Positions 17,397-26,047 are shown, numbered from the stretch's first letter. The stretch is 27,814 bases of DNA from Lachnospiraceae bacterium (GCA_017613595.1 JAGADM010000066.1:1-27814); one strand, 5' to 3'. Notes: generated by a model not told the origin, from the sequence alone. Numbers and translations: made by a program.

Positions 17397-19787
17397 ATTC
17401 GTACTCCTTTCATCCGTTCCGCCGGCTTCTGCGGCGGGTATTTCCGTTATTATCGCTGTTCCGGCATCTGTGCCGGATACTGTTGTATTCGTTACTGCTC
17501 CGTCCGAACCGGAACTCTTCTTTGCGGCAGTCTTCCGGGCGGTGATCCGGAACCGGTTCAGCCGCAGCGCGTTCATGCATACCGTAAAGCTCGACAGACT
17601 CATCGCCGCAGCGCCGATCATCGGGTTCATCTCCCACTTAAACAGTCCTGCTGCCAAAGGGATACAGATAATGTTATAAAAGAATGCCCAGAACAGGTTC
17701 TCATGAATGTTTCGAAGCGTTGCTCTCGAAAGCCGCACCGCGTTCACGACATCCGTCAGGGAATCGTTCATCAGGACAATGTCCGCGGAATCCACCGCGA
17801 CATCGGTTCCCGCACCGACGGCAATTCCGATATCGGCTCTTGTAAGCGCCGGAGCGTCATTGATGCCGTCTCCGACCATTATGGTTCTGCCCTTTTCGGA
17901 AAGTTCCCGGATCACGGCTTCCTTGCCGTCCGGCAGTACGCCCGCGATCACTTCATCAACGCCGGCAGCCTTTCCGATTGCTTCGGCCGTACGTTCATTA
18001 TCGCCGGTCAGCATGACAACACGCAGCCCGAGTTCCTTAAGCTGCCGGATTGCGTCCGCGGAATCGTCGCGAATCGTATCCGCTACGGCAATAATACCTG
18101 TAAGTCTGCCGTCCTCCGCAAAGAAAAGCGGCGTCTTACCCTGTTCGGAAAGTGCCTGAGCCGTATTGGAAAACGCTTCGGAAATCGGTACGATATTTCC
18201 GATATAGGCGGCGTTTCCGCCGTACAGCTTATGTCCGTTCCGGACTCCTGTCAGTCCGTTTCCGGGAAGCGCCGTAAACTCACTGACTTCCGAAACCGCA
18301 ATGCCTCTCGCCGCTCCCCCGGCGGCAACCGCTTTCGCAAGCGGATGTTCGCTCTTGGCTTCGAGCGCGCAGGCTCGTTCAAACAGTTCCTTCTCCGTCA
18401 GTCCTTCTGCCGGATACACATCGGTCACTTTCGGTTCGCCCGTTGTGATCGTGCCGGTCTTGTCAAGCGCGACGATACGCGTCTTTCCGGCAATTTCGAG
18501 TGCTTCGCTCGTCTTAAACAGAATACCGTTCTTCGCGCCGACACCGTTTCCGACCATGATAGCTACGGGCGTCGCCAGCCCGAGCGCGCACGGACAAGAG
18601 ATAACAAGCACGGAGATGCCTCTCGCAAGAGCCGAGGCAGCCGTCTTTCCGGCAAGCATCCACCCACCGGTCACGACCAGCGCAATCAGGATTACCGCGG
18701 GAACGAAGATTCCCGATACTTTATCCGCGATTCTCGCAATCGGCGCCTTGGTTGCCGCTGCGTCGCTCACCATACGGATGATCTGCGACAGCGTCGTATC
18801 CTGCCCGACTCTTACCGCCCTGCAGCGCATATACCCCGAAGTATTGATCGTAGCCGCGCTGACCGGGTCGCCTTCCTCCTTATCGACCGGGACGGACTCT
18901 CCTGTCAGTGCCGACTCATTGACCGCGCTCATTCCGGATATGACGATACCGTCCGCCGGAATGCTGTCGCCGGGTCTTACGACGAATATGTCGCCTTCTT
19001 TAACTTCCGCGACCGGCACTTCTGTTTCCTCACCGTTTCGAAGAAGCACGGCCGTCTTCGGCGCAAGCCTCATAAGACTTTTCAGCGCGTCGGTCGTTCT
19101 GCCCTTCGACATCGCTTCGAGCATTTTCCCGACCGTGATCAGCGCCGGAATCATGGCTGCCGATTCGAAATACAGCTGATTATGATACAGATGCATGAGT
19201 CCGCTGTCCGGCGTACCGGAGGCAGCCTTCACGCACATTTCGATAAAGACATATACGCTCCAGGAAAAGGATACTGCCGAGCCGAGCGCGACAAGCGTAT
19301 CCATATTGGGCGCTCCGTGCAGCAAAGCGCGGAATCCGCTTGTAAAAAACTTCCGGTTGATCGCCATCACAATAAGCGCGAGCGCCATCTGAACGGCAGC
19401 AAGCGTAATGTGGCTGCCTGCGAGTCCCGCCGGAAGCGGGAGCCCCAGCATGTTATGTCCCATCGTGATATACATGAGCACGATGAGAAATACCGCTGAC
19501 AGAATAAGACGCCGCTTCAGTTTCGGCGTCTCAAGATTCTTTAAAGCGTCTCCGGTATCCGCAGGCGTGCTTCCGCCGTGCCCCGGTTCCTCCATGACGC
19601 ATGCCCCGTATCCGGCTTCCGTGACCGCCTTAATGATATCGTCGCTCGAAGCCGTTCCGGACACACCCATGGAATTCGTTAAAAAGCTCACCGAAACGTC
19701 TGTTACGCCCGGAACCTTGGCAACAGCCTTCTCGACTCTTGCCTGGCAGGCCGCACAGCTCATTCCGGTTACCTGGTATTTGTCCAT
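17181..19787 (-). CDS. copA: Copper-translocating P1B-type ATPase with N- and C-terminal metal-binding domains
   Basis: An 868-residue inner-membrane pump, probably exporting Cu(I). The N-terminal heavy-metal-associated domain has GMSCAACQ (C11, C14). The transmembrane metal site is SCPCALG (CPC at 398-400). Other landmarks are TGES at 295-298, phosphorylated DKTGTIT at 442-448, SEHP at 479-482, GDGINDAPA at 639-647 and the last-helix motif MSLSSFTVCMNALRLN. A Thr/Ala/Gly-rich linker (about 751-797) then joins a second metal-binding domain, VDGMMCGHCEAN. Placing such a domain at the C-terminus is less common, and an internal ribosome binding site precedes it (17403-17410). ATG at 19787 has a purine-rich AAAGGA site. 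It lies 63 bases after cysE with no terminator U-tract. Metal preference is inferred from the CPC motif and transmembrane signatures. Confidence 0.95.
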   Translation of the reverse strand: MDKYQVTGMSCAACQARVEKAVAKVPGVTDVSVSFLTNSMGVSGTASSDDIIKAVTEAGYGACVMEEPGHGGSTPADTGDALKNLETPKLKRRLILSAVFLIVLMYITMGHNMLGLPLPAGLAGSHITLAAVQMALALIVMAINRKFFTSGFRALLHGAPNMDTLVALGSAVSFSWSVYVFIEMCVKAASGTPDSGLMHLYHNQLYFESAAMIPALITVGKMLEAMSKGRTTDALKSLMRLAPKTAVLLRNGEETEVPVAEVKEGDIFVVRPGDSIPADGIVISGMSAVNESALTGESVPVDKEEGDPVSAATINTSGYMRCRAVRVGQDTTLSQIIRMVSDAAATKAPIARIADKVSGIFVPAVILIALVVTGGWMLAGKTAASALARGISVLVISCPCALGLATPVAIMVGNGVGAKNGILFKTSEALEIAGKTRIVALDKTGTITTGEPKVTDVYPAEGLTEKELFERACALEAKSEHPLAKAVAAGGAARGIAVSEVSEFTALPGNGLTGVRNGHKLYGGNAAYIGNIVPISEAFSNTAQALSEQGKTPLFFAEDGRLTGIIAVADTIRDDSADAIRQLKELGLRVVMLTGDNERTAEAIGKAAGVDEVIAGVLPDGKEAVIRELSEKGRTIMVGDGINDAPALTRADIGIAVGAGTDVAVDSADIVLMNDSLTDVVNAVRLSRATLRNIHENLFWAFFYNIICIPLAAGLFKWEMNPMIGAAAMSLSSFTVCMNALRLNRFRITARKTAAKKSSGSDGAVTNTTVSGTDAGTAIITEIPAAEAGGTDERSTNMTVTVKVDGMMCGHCEANVKKTLEALPFVEFAEVSHEKGTAVLTLCGTFDEQAVKKAVEDKDYAYCGVAEA

Positions 19788-19806
19788 CCTTTTTTCCTTT
19801 CCGAAC

Positions 19807-19830
19807 CGGTACGGCGGAATCTCCGTACCG
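19807..19830 (-). repeat. Inverted repeat between cysE and copA
   Basis: CGGTACGG and CCGTACCG form a perfect 8-bp stem with an 8-base loop immediately upstream of the copA ribosome binding site. No U-tract follows, so it is not a normal terminator. It may be a processing or stability element separating cysE from copA, or a metal-regulator site; it does not match a CopY or CsoR operator that I recognise. Confidence 0.4.
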
Positions 19831-19850
19831 CACGCACTGAAACCGCAGCG

Positions 19851-20810
19851 TCAGATGATATAGTACCACTCGCTGCCCTGGCTGATCTCCTCCGCATGAC
19901 GCTCGCCGCTTGTCCGGTATTCCATCTCGAGATTCTTCATGCTGACTCTCGTGTTGGCATCAATCGAGCGCGTGATGAACGTATTGCCGCCGATGACGGT
20001 ATTCTCCCCGATGACCGTATCGCCGCCGAGGATCGAGGCATTGGCGTAAATCGTAACATTATCGCAGATCGTAGGGTGACGCTTCTTTCCGGACAACTTC
20101 TGGCCGCCTCTTGTAGAGAGCGCGCCGATCGTAACACCCTGATAGATTTTTACATTGTTGCCGATGATCGAGGTCTCGCCGACAACGATACCGGTGCCGT
20201 GATCGATGAAGAAATGACGGCCGATCTCCGCGCCGGGATGAATATCGATTCCGGTCTCCGAATGCGCGTACTCGGTCATGAGACGCGGAAGCACCGGAAC
20301 GTGCAGCTTATGAAGCTCATGCGCGATGCGGTACACGGTGATTGCCATAAGACCGGGGTATGCGAGGATGATTTCTTCCATGCATGCCGCTGCGGGGTCT
20401 CCGTCAAATGCGGCGATCAGATCGCTCTCAATCAGTTCTCTGACTGCGGGAATCCGCTCAAAGAACCGCTTGCACAGGCGGTAGCCTTCCTCTTCGCGGC
20501 TTTCCTCATCCATCGTACCCTTCTTAACGAAGAGCGTGAGTGCGAGAGTCACCTGCTTATGAAGTCTGCAGAAGCAGTCCTCAATCGTCACCGCAAGCGT
20601 GTATTCCGGGCTGTAGGTTGACACGGAACGGTCACGGAAATAACCCGGAAATACGATCCGGAACAGTGCGTTAACCAGTTCCCGCACTTCATCCTTATCC
20701 GGCGAATTCGCGACGGTCAACCCGTCAATCGTCTTGCCGCCCTCCATATCCTTGTATATATTCTTAACAATCTCACTGATTTCTTTCTCTCTGCCCTGAT
20801 TCATAGCCAT
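19851..20810 (-). CDS. cysE: Serine O-acetyltransferase
   Basis: A 319-residue enzyme that acetylates L-serine with acetyl-CoA, the first step of cysteine synthesis. After an alpha-helical N-terminal half, the left-handed beta-helix shows SETGIDIHPGAEIGRHFFID, HGTGIVVGETSIIGNNVKIY, then QGVTIGALS and KKRHPTICDNVTIYANASIL. The catalytic histidines of HPGAEIG and DHGTG are present. The start was set at ATG 20810 (MAMNQGREKE), which has GGAGG 8 bases upstream; an upstream in-frame ATG at 20885 lies in the leader and lacks such a site. The N-terminal half is longer than in short Bacillus-type CysE and resembles the form common in anaerobes. copA follows after 63 bases. Confidence 0.94.
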   Translation of the reverse strand: MAMNQGREKEISEIVKNIYKDMEGGKTIDGLTVANSPDKDEVRELVNALFRIVFPGYFRDRSVSTYSPEYTLAVTIEDCFCRLHKQVTLALTLFVKKGTMDEESREEEGYRLCKRFFERIPAVRELIESDLIAAFDGDPAAACMEEIILAYPGLMAITVYRIAHELHKLHVPVLPRLMTEYAHSETGIDIHPGAEIGRHFFIDHGTGIVVGETSIIGNNVKIYQGVTIGALSTRGGQKLSGKKRHPTICDNVTIYANASILGGDTVIGENTVIGGNTFITRSIDANTRVSMKNLEMEYRTSGERHAEEISQGSEWYYII

Positions 20811-20891
20811 AGCTGTTTCCTCCGTGATTATTCCATGGGTACGGCTTCCGCCTTCTTCAACCGTTCCATTTCGGTCAAACAACACTTATCT

Positions 20892-20921
20892 ATTATATTT
20901 TATAACAGATTTCCGTGAAAA
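20892..20921 (-). promoter_or_regulatory. Predicted cysE promoter
   Basis: Minus strand TATAAT (20897-20892) is a consensus -10 with a poor -35, TTTTCA (20921-20916), 18 bases away; a second overlapping -10, TATAAA, lies just upstream. The -35 overlaps the U-tract of the flavin reductase terminator. The leader before the chosen start is about 75 bases, with no T-box motif seen. Confidence 0.5.
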
Positions 20922-20948
20922 AGAAAAGGATTCGAAACCGAATCCTTT
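20915..20948 (-). terminator. Rho-independent terminator after the flavin reductase gene
   Basis: Minus strand AAAGGATTCG, loop GTTT, CGAATCCTTT, followed by TCTTTTTC. It is 29 bases after the stop codon at 20978 and closes the FIST-EAL / sensor / flavin reductase operon. Confidence 0.9.
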
Positions 20949-20977
20949 CAGAAATCTTTATTCCGCCGCGCGAAGGT

Positions 20978-21544
20978 TTATTTCTTAACCGAGTACCCGA
21001 AGGTGCCGAGTTTTGCTCCGAGCGCGTGATATACGCCGTGCGAATACGCGATCAGACCGGCTTTTTCAAGGTCGAACCTACCGTCCGCGTCCATGTAGCG
21101 GTCATCGACCGTCACACCGACCACTTCCGCGATATACATGTCGTGCGCTCCGAGACGTTCCGTCTTCTTTACCTTACAGTACAGGTTTACGGGGCTCTCC
21201 GCGATCGCCGGTGTCTCCATAAAATCCGAAACGTACGGTGTCAGCTTCTTCTCAGCGAACTTGTCAACCTTCCTGCCGGACTTCACACCGCACCAGTCGC
21301 ATGCCTCCGTCAGTTCCTCCGTTACGAGGTTTACGACAAATTCGCCGCTCTCCTCGATGATCTCATGCGAATACCGCTCGGGACGAACCGAAATGGAAAG
21401 CATTACCGGGTCGGAACAGATCGTTCCCGCCCACGCTACCGTTACGATGTTCGGGCGCTCGTTCTCCCCTTTCTTCTTGCTGCTTACCATGACTACCGGC
21501 ACGGGATAGAGCATGTTGCCGGGCTTCCAGTTCTGCTTTGCCAT
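20978..21544 (-). CDS. Flavin reductase-like (flavoredoxin-type) FMN-binding protein
   Basis: A 188-residue FMN-binding split-barrel protein. Motifs match the flavin reductase-like family: YPVPVVMVSSKKKGE, NIVTVAWAGTICSDP, VMLSISVRPERYSHEIIEES, GEFVVNLVTEEL and RLGAHDMYIAEVVGV. Members either reduce flavin with NAD(P)H or act as electron carriers (flavoredoxin); sequence alone does not separate these. ATG at 21544 has GGAGG 7-8 bases upstream. It lies 15 bases after the LacI-like sensor gene and is the last gene of that operon, so a redox function is linked transcriptionally to cyclic-di-GMP proteins. Confidence 0.9.
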   Translation of the reverse strand: MAKQNWKPGNMLYPVPVVMVSSKKKGENERPNIVTVAWAGTICSDPVMLSISVRPERYSHEIIEESGEFVVNLVTEELTEACDWCGVKSGRKVDKFAEKKLTPYVSDFMETPAIAESPVNLYCKVKKTERLGAHDMYIAEVVGVTVDDRYMDADGRFDLEKAGLIAYSHGVYHALGAKLGTFGYSVKK

Positions 21545-21559
21545 TTTCCTTCCTCCGTT

Positions 21560-23317
21560 TTATGCTTCCGATTTGTGATTATTCTCGTTGATATATAAAA
21601 TCTGGGCGAGCTGTTTTGCGACAAATTCGCCTCTGTCCGCTACCGTTCCGGTAACTTCGGTGATCAGAACGCCGTAGATCCGGCTGCCGTAAAATACGAG
21701 TGACGCGATATAGGCGCCGCATTTCGGCAGTTCGGTCCGGTCAAGCATCGAATCGAGCCTGCACACTCTCCGCTCCGCCGGTAATACACGCAGCTCGCCT
21801 CCCTTAACAACGCACATCAGACGGGCTGTCTCGGGAAATGTGATCCCTCCCTCTTGCGGAACAGCAACCGGTTTCTCAAAAAGATACAATGCCGCGTTAT
21901 GGAAACTCAGCTTATCGAGATTGCGGATGATGGTTTCCTCCGTAACAGTATTCCCGCCGTCAAACTGGGTTCCGCATGTGAAGAAATCCCGAATGCGTTC
22001 GCGTTCCACCTTCAGATTCGCGTCGAAACGGTTGACCTCGGCGGCCATGGATACGATCGCGCGGTCCTTCATGTAGGAGAAGCACCGGTTCGTCATCATA
22101 TTGGCGAGCGGCGACTTCTGCGACTTATTCATACCGTTCTGCAGCCGCTCGATACAGCGCACCATATGCGCCGGATCCGTATACCGCATCGCGCCGTTCG
22201 AGAAGAAGATGTCGATCAGCCGGCGGATTTCATTGAATTCCTCGGTTGACATGGAACCCGCAATCATCGACCGGAGCATTCTCGTGATGAATTCAAAGAA
22301 CAGTCTCCGAAGATCCACCTCCTCGCGGTCATGAACCTCGCTCAGATAACGGTAGAAGCAGTCATCGAACATGCGGTAGACAAATGCCTCGTCAATCTTG
22401 AGCATCTCCATCGTCGTATATTCATACATCGCGTACTCAAGCGATTCCTTACCGTACAGCCTTGTCGGAAGGACCTCCGAATGCACTTCCTCGCCGTCCA
22501 TCATGCGAAGCAGCATCTCCACGGCCTTCTCGCCGAGCGTGATTCCGTCGGCACCGATGGAAGCAAGCGGCGGAAGCATCGTTCCGGAAAATTTCGTATT
22601 GTCAAATCCGAACACCTGAATATCGCGTCCGGGCTTCATTCCGAGTTCCTTTAATACACGGTACAACGGAACGGCAACCTGGTCATTGACGCAGAAGATT
22701 GCCTCGGCATCGGGATTCCGCTCCATCAGCCGCTCCGCGGCAGGCTGGGCGTCAATCGACATATCCGTCTTCTCATACATTTCTTCGGTGAATTCGATAT
22801 GCTTTTCCGCGAGACACTTCCGGTACACTTCCTTCCGGTCCTGCGCGTCCGCGTTGTCATCGCGGCCTCCGAGCATGACAAACTTGCGGAGTCCCTTTAC
22901 ATTGACAAGATAATCCACTGCCTCGCGGATTCCCTTCTCATTGTCGTAACGCACCATGACACCGTCCGTTACGGCCGTTGAGATGAATACGCGCGGAATA
23001 CGTGCGTAGTTCGAAAACTCACCGTTAAAGAAACTGCTGCAGCTGACTCCGCTGATATTCGGAAGGGTTAAGAGAAGTCCGTCAATCCGTATAACCTCCT
23101 CAAGCCCGTATATCATATTGTGAACGCGGGTTTCGAAATACCTGCTGCTCTTTCCCCTCTCCAGATGCTCATGGAGCCCGGGAAGCACGATAAGACGTAC
23201 GTTCGGATAGCCGGCCGCTGCCAGCTGCACACTGTGGATAATCTCCTTCGCGTAGTCAACGGCAAGGTCTTCGATAATGAGTCCGATCGTCTTCCGTTCA
23301 TCCGTGAATCTTCCCAT
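21560..23317 (-). CDS. LacI-type substrate-binding domain protein without DNA-binding or GGDEF domain
   Basis: A 585-residue protein, probably a cytoplasmic signalling or regulatory protein. Residues 8-290 match the periplasmic-binding-like sensor of LacI/GalR regulators (RKTIGLIIEDLAVDYAKEI, KFVMLGGRDDNADAQDRKEV, AIFCVNDQVAVPLYRVLKEL, QVFGFDNTKFSGTMLPPLAS), but no helix-turn-helix precedes it. Residues 300-450 are helical, and 450-580 look GAF-like (YIASLVFYGSRIYGVLITEV). Related proteins I know from Lachnospiraceae continue into a GGDEF diguanylate cyclase; this one stops at YINENNHKSEA. ATG at 23317 has AGGAGG 5 bases upstream. It lies 31 bases after the FIST-EAL gene. It may act as a partner that passes a ligand signal to the EAL protein; that is inference. 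Confidence 0.85.
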   Translation of the reverse strand: MGRFTDERKTIGLIIEDLAVDYAKEIIHSVQLAAAGYPNVRLIVLPGLHEHLERGKSSRYFETRVHNMIYGLEEVIRIDGLLLTLPNISGVSCSSFFNGEFSNYARIPRVFISTAVTDGVMVRYDNEKGIREAVDYLVNVKGLRKFVMLGGRDDNADAQDRKEVYRKCLAEKHIEFTEEMYEKTDMSIDAQPAAERLMERNPDAEAIFCVNDQVAVPLYRVLKELGMKPGRDIQVFGFDNTKFSGTMLPPLASIGADGITLGEKAVEMLLRMMDGEEVHSEVLPTRLYGKESLEYAMYEYTTMEMLKIDEAFVYRMFDDCFYRYLSEVHDREEVDLRRLFFEFITRMLRSMIAGSMSTEEFNEIRRLIDIFFSNGAMRYTDPAHMVRCIERLQNGMNKSQKSPLANMMTNRCFSYMKDRAIVSMAAEVNRFDANLKVERERIRDFFTCGTQFDGGNTVTEETIIRNLDKLSFHNAALYLFEKPVAVPQEGGITFPETARLMCVVKGGELRVLPAERRVCRLDSMLDRTELPKCGAYIASLVFYGSRIYGVLITEVTGTVADRGEFVAKQLAQILYINENNHKSEA

Positions 23318-23348
23318 GATTGCCTCCTGTTCATTTCTTACGAAAATC

Positions 23349-25961
23349 TCATACCGCTATATCCTGTGCCGGCTTCGAGAACAGATATCCCTGCGAAAAG
23401 TCCACACCGTACTTGATCAGCATGTCCTGAATCGCCTGATTCTCCACGAATTCCGCCACAACCTGAAGTTTCTGTCTGCTGAGCTGCTTCCATCCCATGA
23501 TCAGCGTGATCAGATTCTGCGCTTCCGGATTCTCGCAGCACTGTTTCACAATGGAACCGTCAATCTTAATGAAGTCGGAATGGATACTGATCATATGCTG
23601 CAGGTTGGAGTAGCCGCTTCCGAAATCGTCAATGGAAACCTTTCCGCCGAGCTGATGGATGCGGTCTACGAAGACCTCCACGGCATCATACGAATCAACG
23701 TCTTCGTTCTCCAGTATTTCAAAGATAAAATTCTCCGGATGGTTCACGGACGAAAGAAAATCATATATGAAGTCCGTCATCTCACGGTTCTTGATATCAC
23801 GCATCGCCAGATTGATGCTGACGCTCGCGCTCTCGCAGTCGCGGAATTTCTCAAACACCTTCCGGACCATGATCAGCGAAATGGAATCATACAGAAGTCC
23901 GTATGACCGTGCCACATCAAGAAACCGGTACGGTGTATAAACGGTGCCGTTCTCATCGGCGAGACGCATCAGCGACTCATAGTGATGAATGGTTCCCGTA
24001 ACATTGTCATGAATGCCCTGATAATACGGAATGATCTTATCATGCGCAATGGCGTAATTGATGACGTTTACCATATGGTAGCGCTCGCGGATGCTCTCTT
24101 CGTCCGACTGGTAGCTGTCCGCGTCCACCACATGGAACTGCATGTTCCGGTTCATCATTTCAATACGCGCCGAGTTGTAAACCGTTTTCAGGTTATCCAC
24201 GGTCGCGCCGTTGATAATACAGAAGATCGGTACGATTGCGATCAGCCCCTCGGATACGGAGAAAAGGCTCTTCTGAAGCATATCCATATGTCTGCGCATC
24301 ACAGGAAGCGAACAGGTATATGACGGTACACCGATCGCCGCCATCCAGGTGTCAAGCAGATACATTTTGTAATTATGCTTCCGGGCGAAATCGTAGCATT
24401 TGCCGACGAAGCTGCGTTCGGTAAGCGAAATCCTGTCTTCGTCAAATACGACCTTCATCCCGGATGTATCCGGCACCTGGATCAGACATATCCGGTCATA
24501 TCCGCGAAGCTTCATATCCATGCTGAGGGCAGCCTCATTCGGGATGTCCTCATGCTCGGAATAGAGCAGTTTCAGCTCGCAGTCGCGTACGAAATCCCGA
24601 AGGCCCGCTGCCGCTTTCGCAAGCGAAGGTCTCCTCTCGATCCGTTTCTCGATTTCCATCAATTGATGCAGCAGCGCCTGATTATCGACGGCCAGCGAAT
24701 CGGTATGGGAAAATGCGTACGGATTGCATTCCTGCGTCATCGGATTCTCGCCGAAAGCGGCTACCGTGAACGCGCAGGCCGCGAGAACATTCTTCCCGTC
24801 CGCCCACGCGATCTCGCCGTCCGTAACACACCCGCACATGTTGGTATTCTCATACGCGGAGAGTTCCCATTTGGCGCAGTTCGAATAGATGCGCGAACGC
24901 GCGGCGGCAACATAGGAAATGATCGTTTCCGCTTTTTCGAAGTTTTCGATACGGCGGAACATCGCATGGTTATCGGCAATGATCTTGCGGTCATAGATAA
25001 AGGCGCGGCGAAGGCTCCTGCCGATCGTCACGTTATGATTCGTAAGCAGCCGTTCGCGTTTCGCGTCCGCGTCAATATCGGGACGTGCCGCGTAAGCTGC
25101 GGAATAAGCGGGATCTTCCGGCGGGAAAAGTTCCGACAGCGTACGGCCTTCCACATACCGCATCGGTACCGGAATGTCATCCTCATCCGCGTACACAAGC
25201 GGGAACAGTTCGGCAATTTCGGGATGTTTTTTCAATGCTTCGCCGACGCCGGTGCGGTATTCCTTGGCCGCGTCCACATCGCCGAGTTTCAGAATACAGT
25301 TTCCGAATGCGTCGGTAATCTCATAGGAATCGCCGATTGCCTGAGTGCCGGTCGCGTAATCCGTAATGCAGGATATCTCCTCTCCCGCAAGCGAGCAAAG
25401 GAGAAGTCCCTGATTCATGAACCCTGTTTCGTCAAAGACAAATCCGCCGCTTTCCTTCTGGATTCCGATATCGGAGTAATTCACTATTCCGCCGGCCATA
25501 CGGACGCCGGGAGCGCACCCGTTCACCTGCTCCACCATCTGTTCGAAATTATAAAAGCGACCCGCCAGAAAAGCGAACAGCATCTTCATCTCAGGCTGCA
25601 TCAGCGCAGGTTTCGCAATCATACAGACATTATCCACGGACAGCGGTTCGCCGGTCTGTTCATTCCTTGTCGAGAGCATCATGGTGCGGATGCTGGCGTT
25701 CTGCGTCTGCGTTACCGAAATGATGCACTGGTCCATGTAAAGTTTACCGCTGTTAATGACCGCGGAGGTGCTTGTTCCGATAATCTTCGCCTCGGGAACG
25801 ATGGACTTGATGAAGCGCGCAAGCTCCACTGCCTCTTCGCCGAGATGGATGGCCGTATGGATCCGGATCAGGATATCCCCTTCATCCGCCTCGCGCGTCA
25901 TCTGGGAAAGAGCTGCCTCAAGTCTCGCTCTCGAAATATATTGTAAATTCCATGTAAACAT
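23349..25961 (-). CDS. FIST sensor - degenerate GGDEF - EAL domain c-di-GMP phosphodiesterase
   Basis: An 870-residue protein with no obvious membrane segment. Residues 25-410 resemble the FIST N and C sensor domains (ILIRIHTAIHLGEEAVELAR, IIGTSTSAVINSGKL, LLTNHNVTIGRSL). Residues 430-630 look like a coiled stretch plus a degenerate GGDEF-like domain without the GG[DE]EF site. Residues 640-870 are an EAL domain: E662 (YESLMRL), N717 (SINLAMR), E748 (FEILENE), D778-D779 (DDFGSGYSNL), K799 (FIKIDGS), E837 (AEFVEN) and Q857 (SQGYLFSKP). All metal and catalytic positions are kept, so it should hydrolyse cyclic di-GMP. ATG at 25961 has AAAGGAGG 5 bases upstream. First gene of the operon that continues with the sensor and flavin reductase genes. 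Confidence 0.9.
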   Translation of the reverse strand: MFTWNLQYISRARLEAALSQMTREADEGDILIRIHTAIHLGEEAVELARFIKSIVPEAKIIGTSTSAVINSGKLYMDQCIISVTQTQNASIRTMMLSTRNEQTGEPLSVDNVCMIAKPALMQPEMKMLFAFLAGRFYNFEQMVEQVNGCAPGVRMAGGIVNYSDIGIQKESGGFVFDETGFMNQGLLLCSLAGEEISCITDYATGTQAIGDSYEITDAFGNCILKLGDVDAAKEYRTGVGEALKKHPEIAELFPLVYADEDDIPVPMRYVEGRTLSELFPPEDPAYSAAYAARPDIDADAKRERLLTNHNVTIGRSLRRAFIYDRKIIADNHAMFRRIENFEKAETIISYVAAARSRIYSNCAKWELSAYENTNMCGCVTDGEIAWADGKNVLAACAFTVAAFGENPMTQECNPYAFSHTDSLAVDNQALLHQLMEIEKRIERRPSLAKAAAGLRDFVRDCELKLLYSEHEDIPNEAALSMDMKLRGYDRICLIQVPDTSGMKVVFDEDRISLTERSFVGKCYDFARKHNYKMYLLDTWMAAIGVPSYTCSLPVMRRHMDMLQKSLFSVSEGLIAIVPIFCIINGATVDNLKTVYNSARIEMMNRNMQFHVVDADSYQSDEESIRERYHMVNVINYAIAHDKIIPYYQGIHDNVTGTIHHYESLMRLADENGTVYTPYRFLDVARSYGLLYDSISLIMVRKVFEKFRDCESASVSINLAMRDIKNREMTDFIYDFLSSVNHPENFIFEILENEDVDSYDAVEVFVDRIHQLGGKVSIDDFGSGYSNLQHMISIHSDFIKIDGSIVKQCCENPEAQNLITLIMGWKQLSRQKLQVVAEFVENQAIQDMLIKYGVDFSQGYLFSKPAQDIAV

Positions 25962-26011
25962 GAAGGCCTCCTTTCCGGCCGTTTTCGATCGTCACGTACA
26001 AGCGCATAGTA

Positions 26012-26040
26012 TTGACTATACTTTATCACATTCCGAAAAC
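26012..26040 (-). promoter_or_regulatory. Weak candidate promoter of the FIST-EAL operon
   Basis: Minus strand contains TGATAAAGTATAGT in this stretch, offering TAAAGT or TATAGT as -10 with TGA before the first. A TTGTAC -35 fits TAAAGT at 17 bases just upstream (near 26044). The match is poor compared with the other promoters here, so another sigma factor or an activator may be involved. Confidence 0.3.
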
Positions 26041-26047
26041 CCGTACA

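Noticed and set aside
17289..19499. 736-codon plus-strand open frame opposite copA
   Set aside because: Rich in Arg, His and Cys with no domain, no ribosome binding site and complete overlap with an unmistakable P-type ATPase.
20811..20885. Longer start for serine acetyltransferase (20885)
   Set aside because: The extra 25 residues do not resemble the family, the ATG lies almost at the predicted transcription start, and ATG 20810 has GGAGG.
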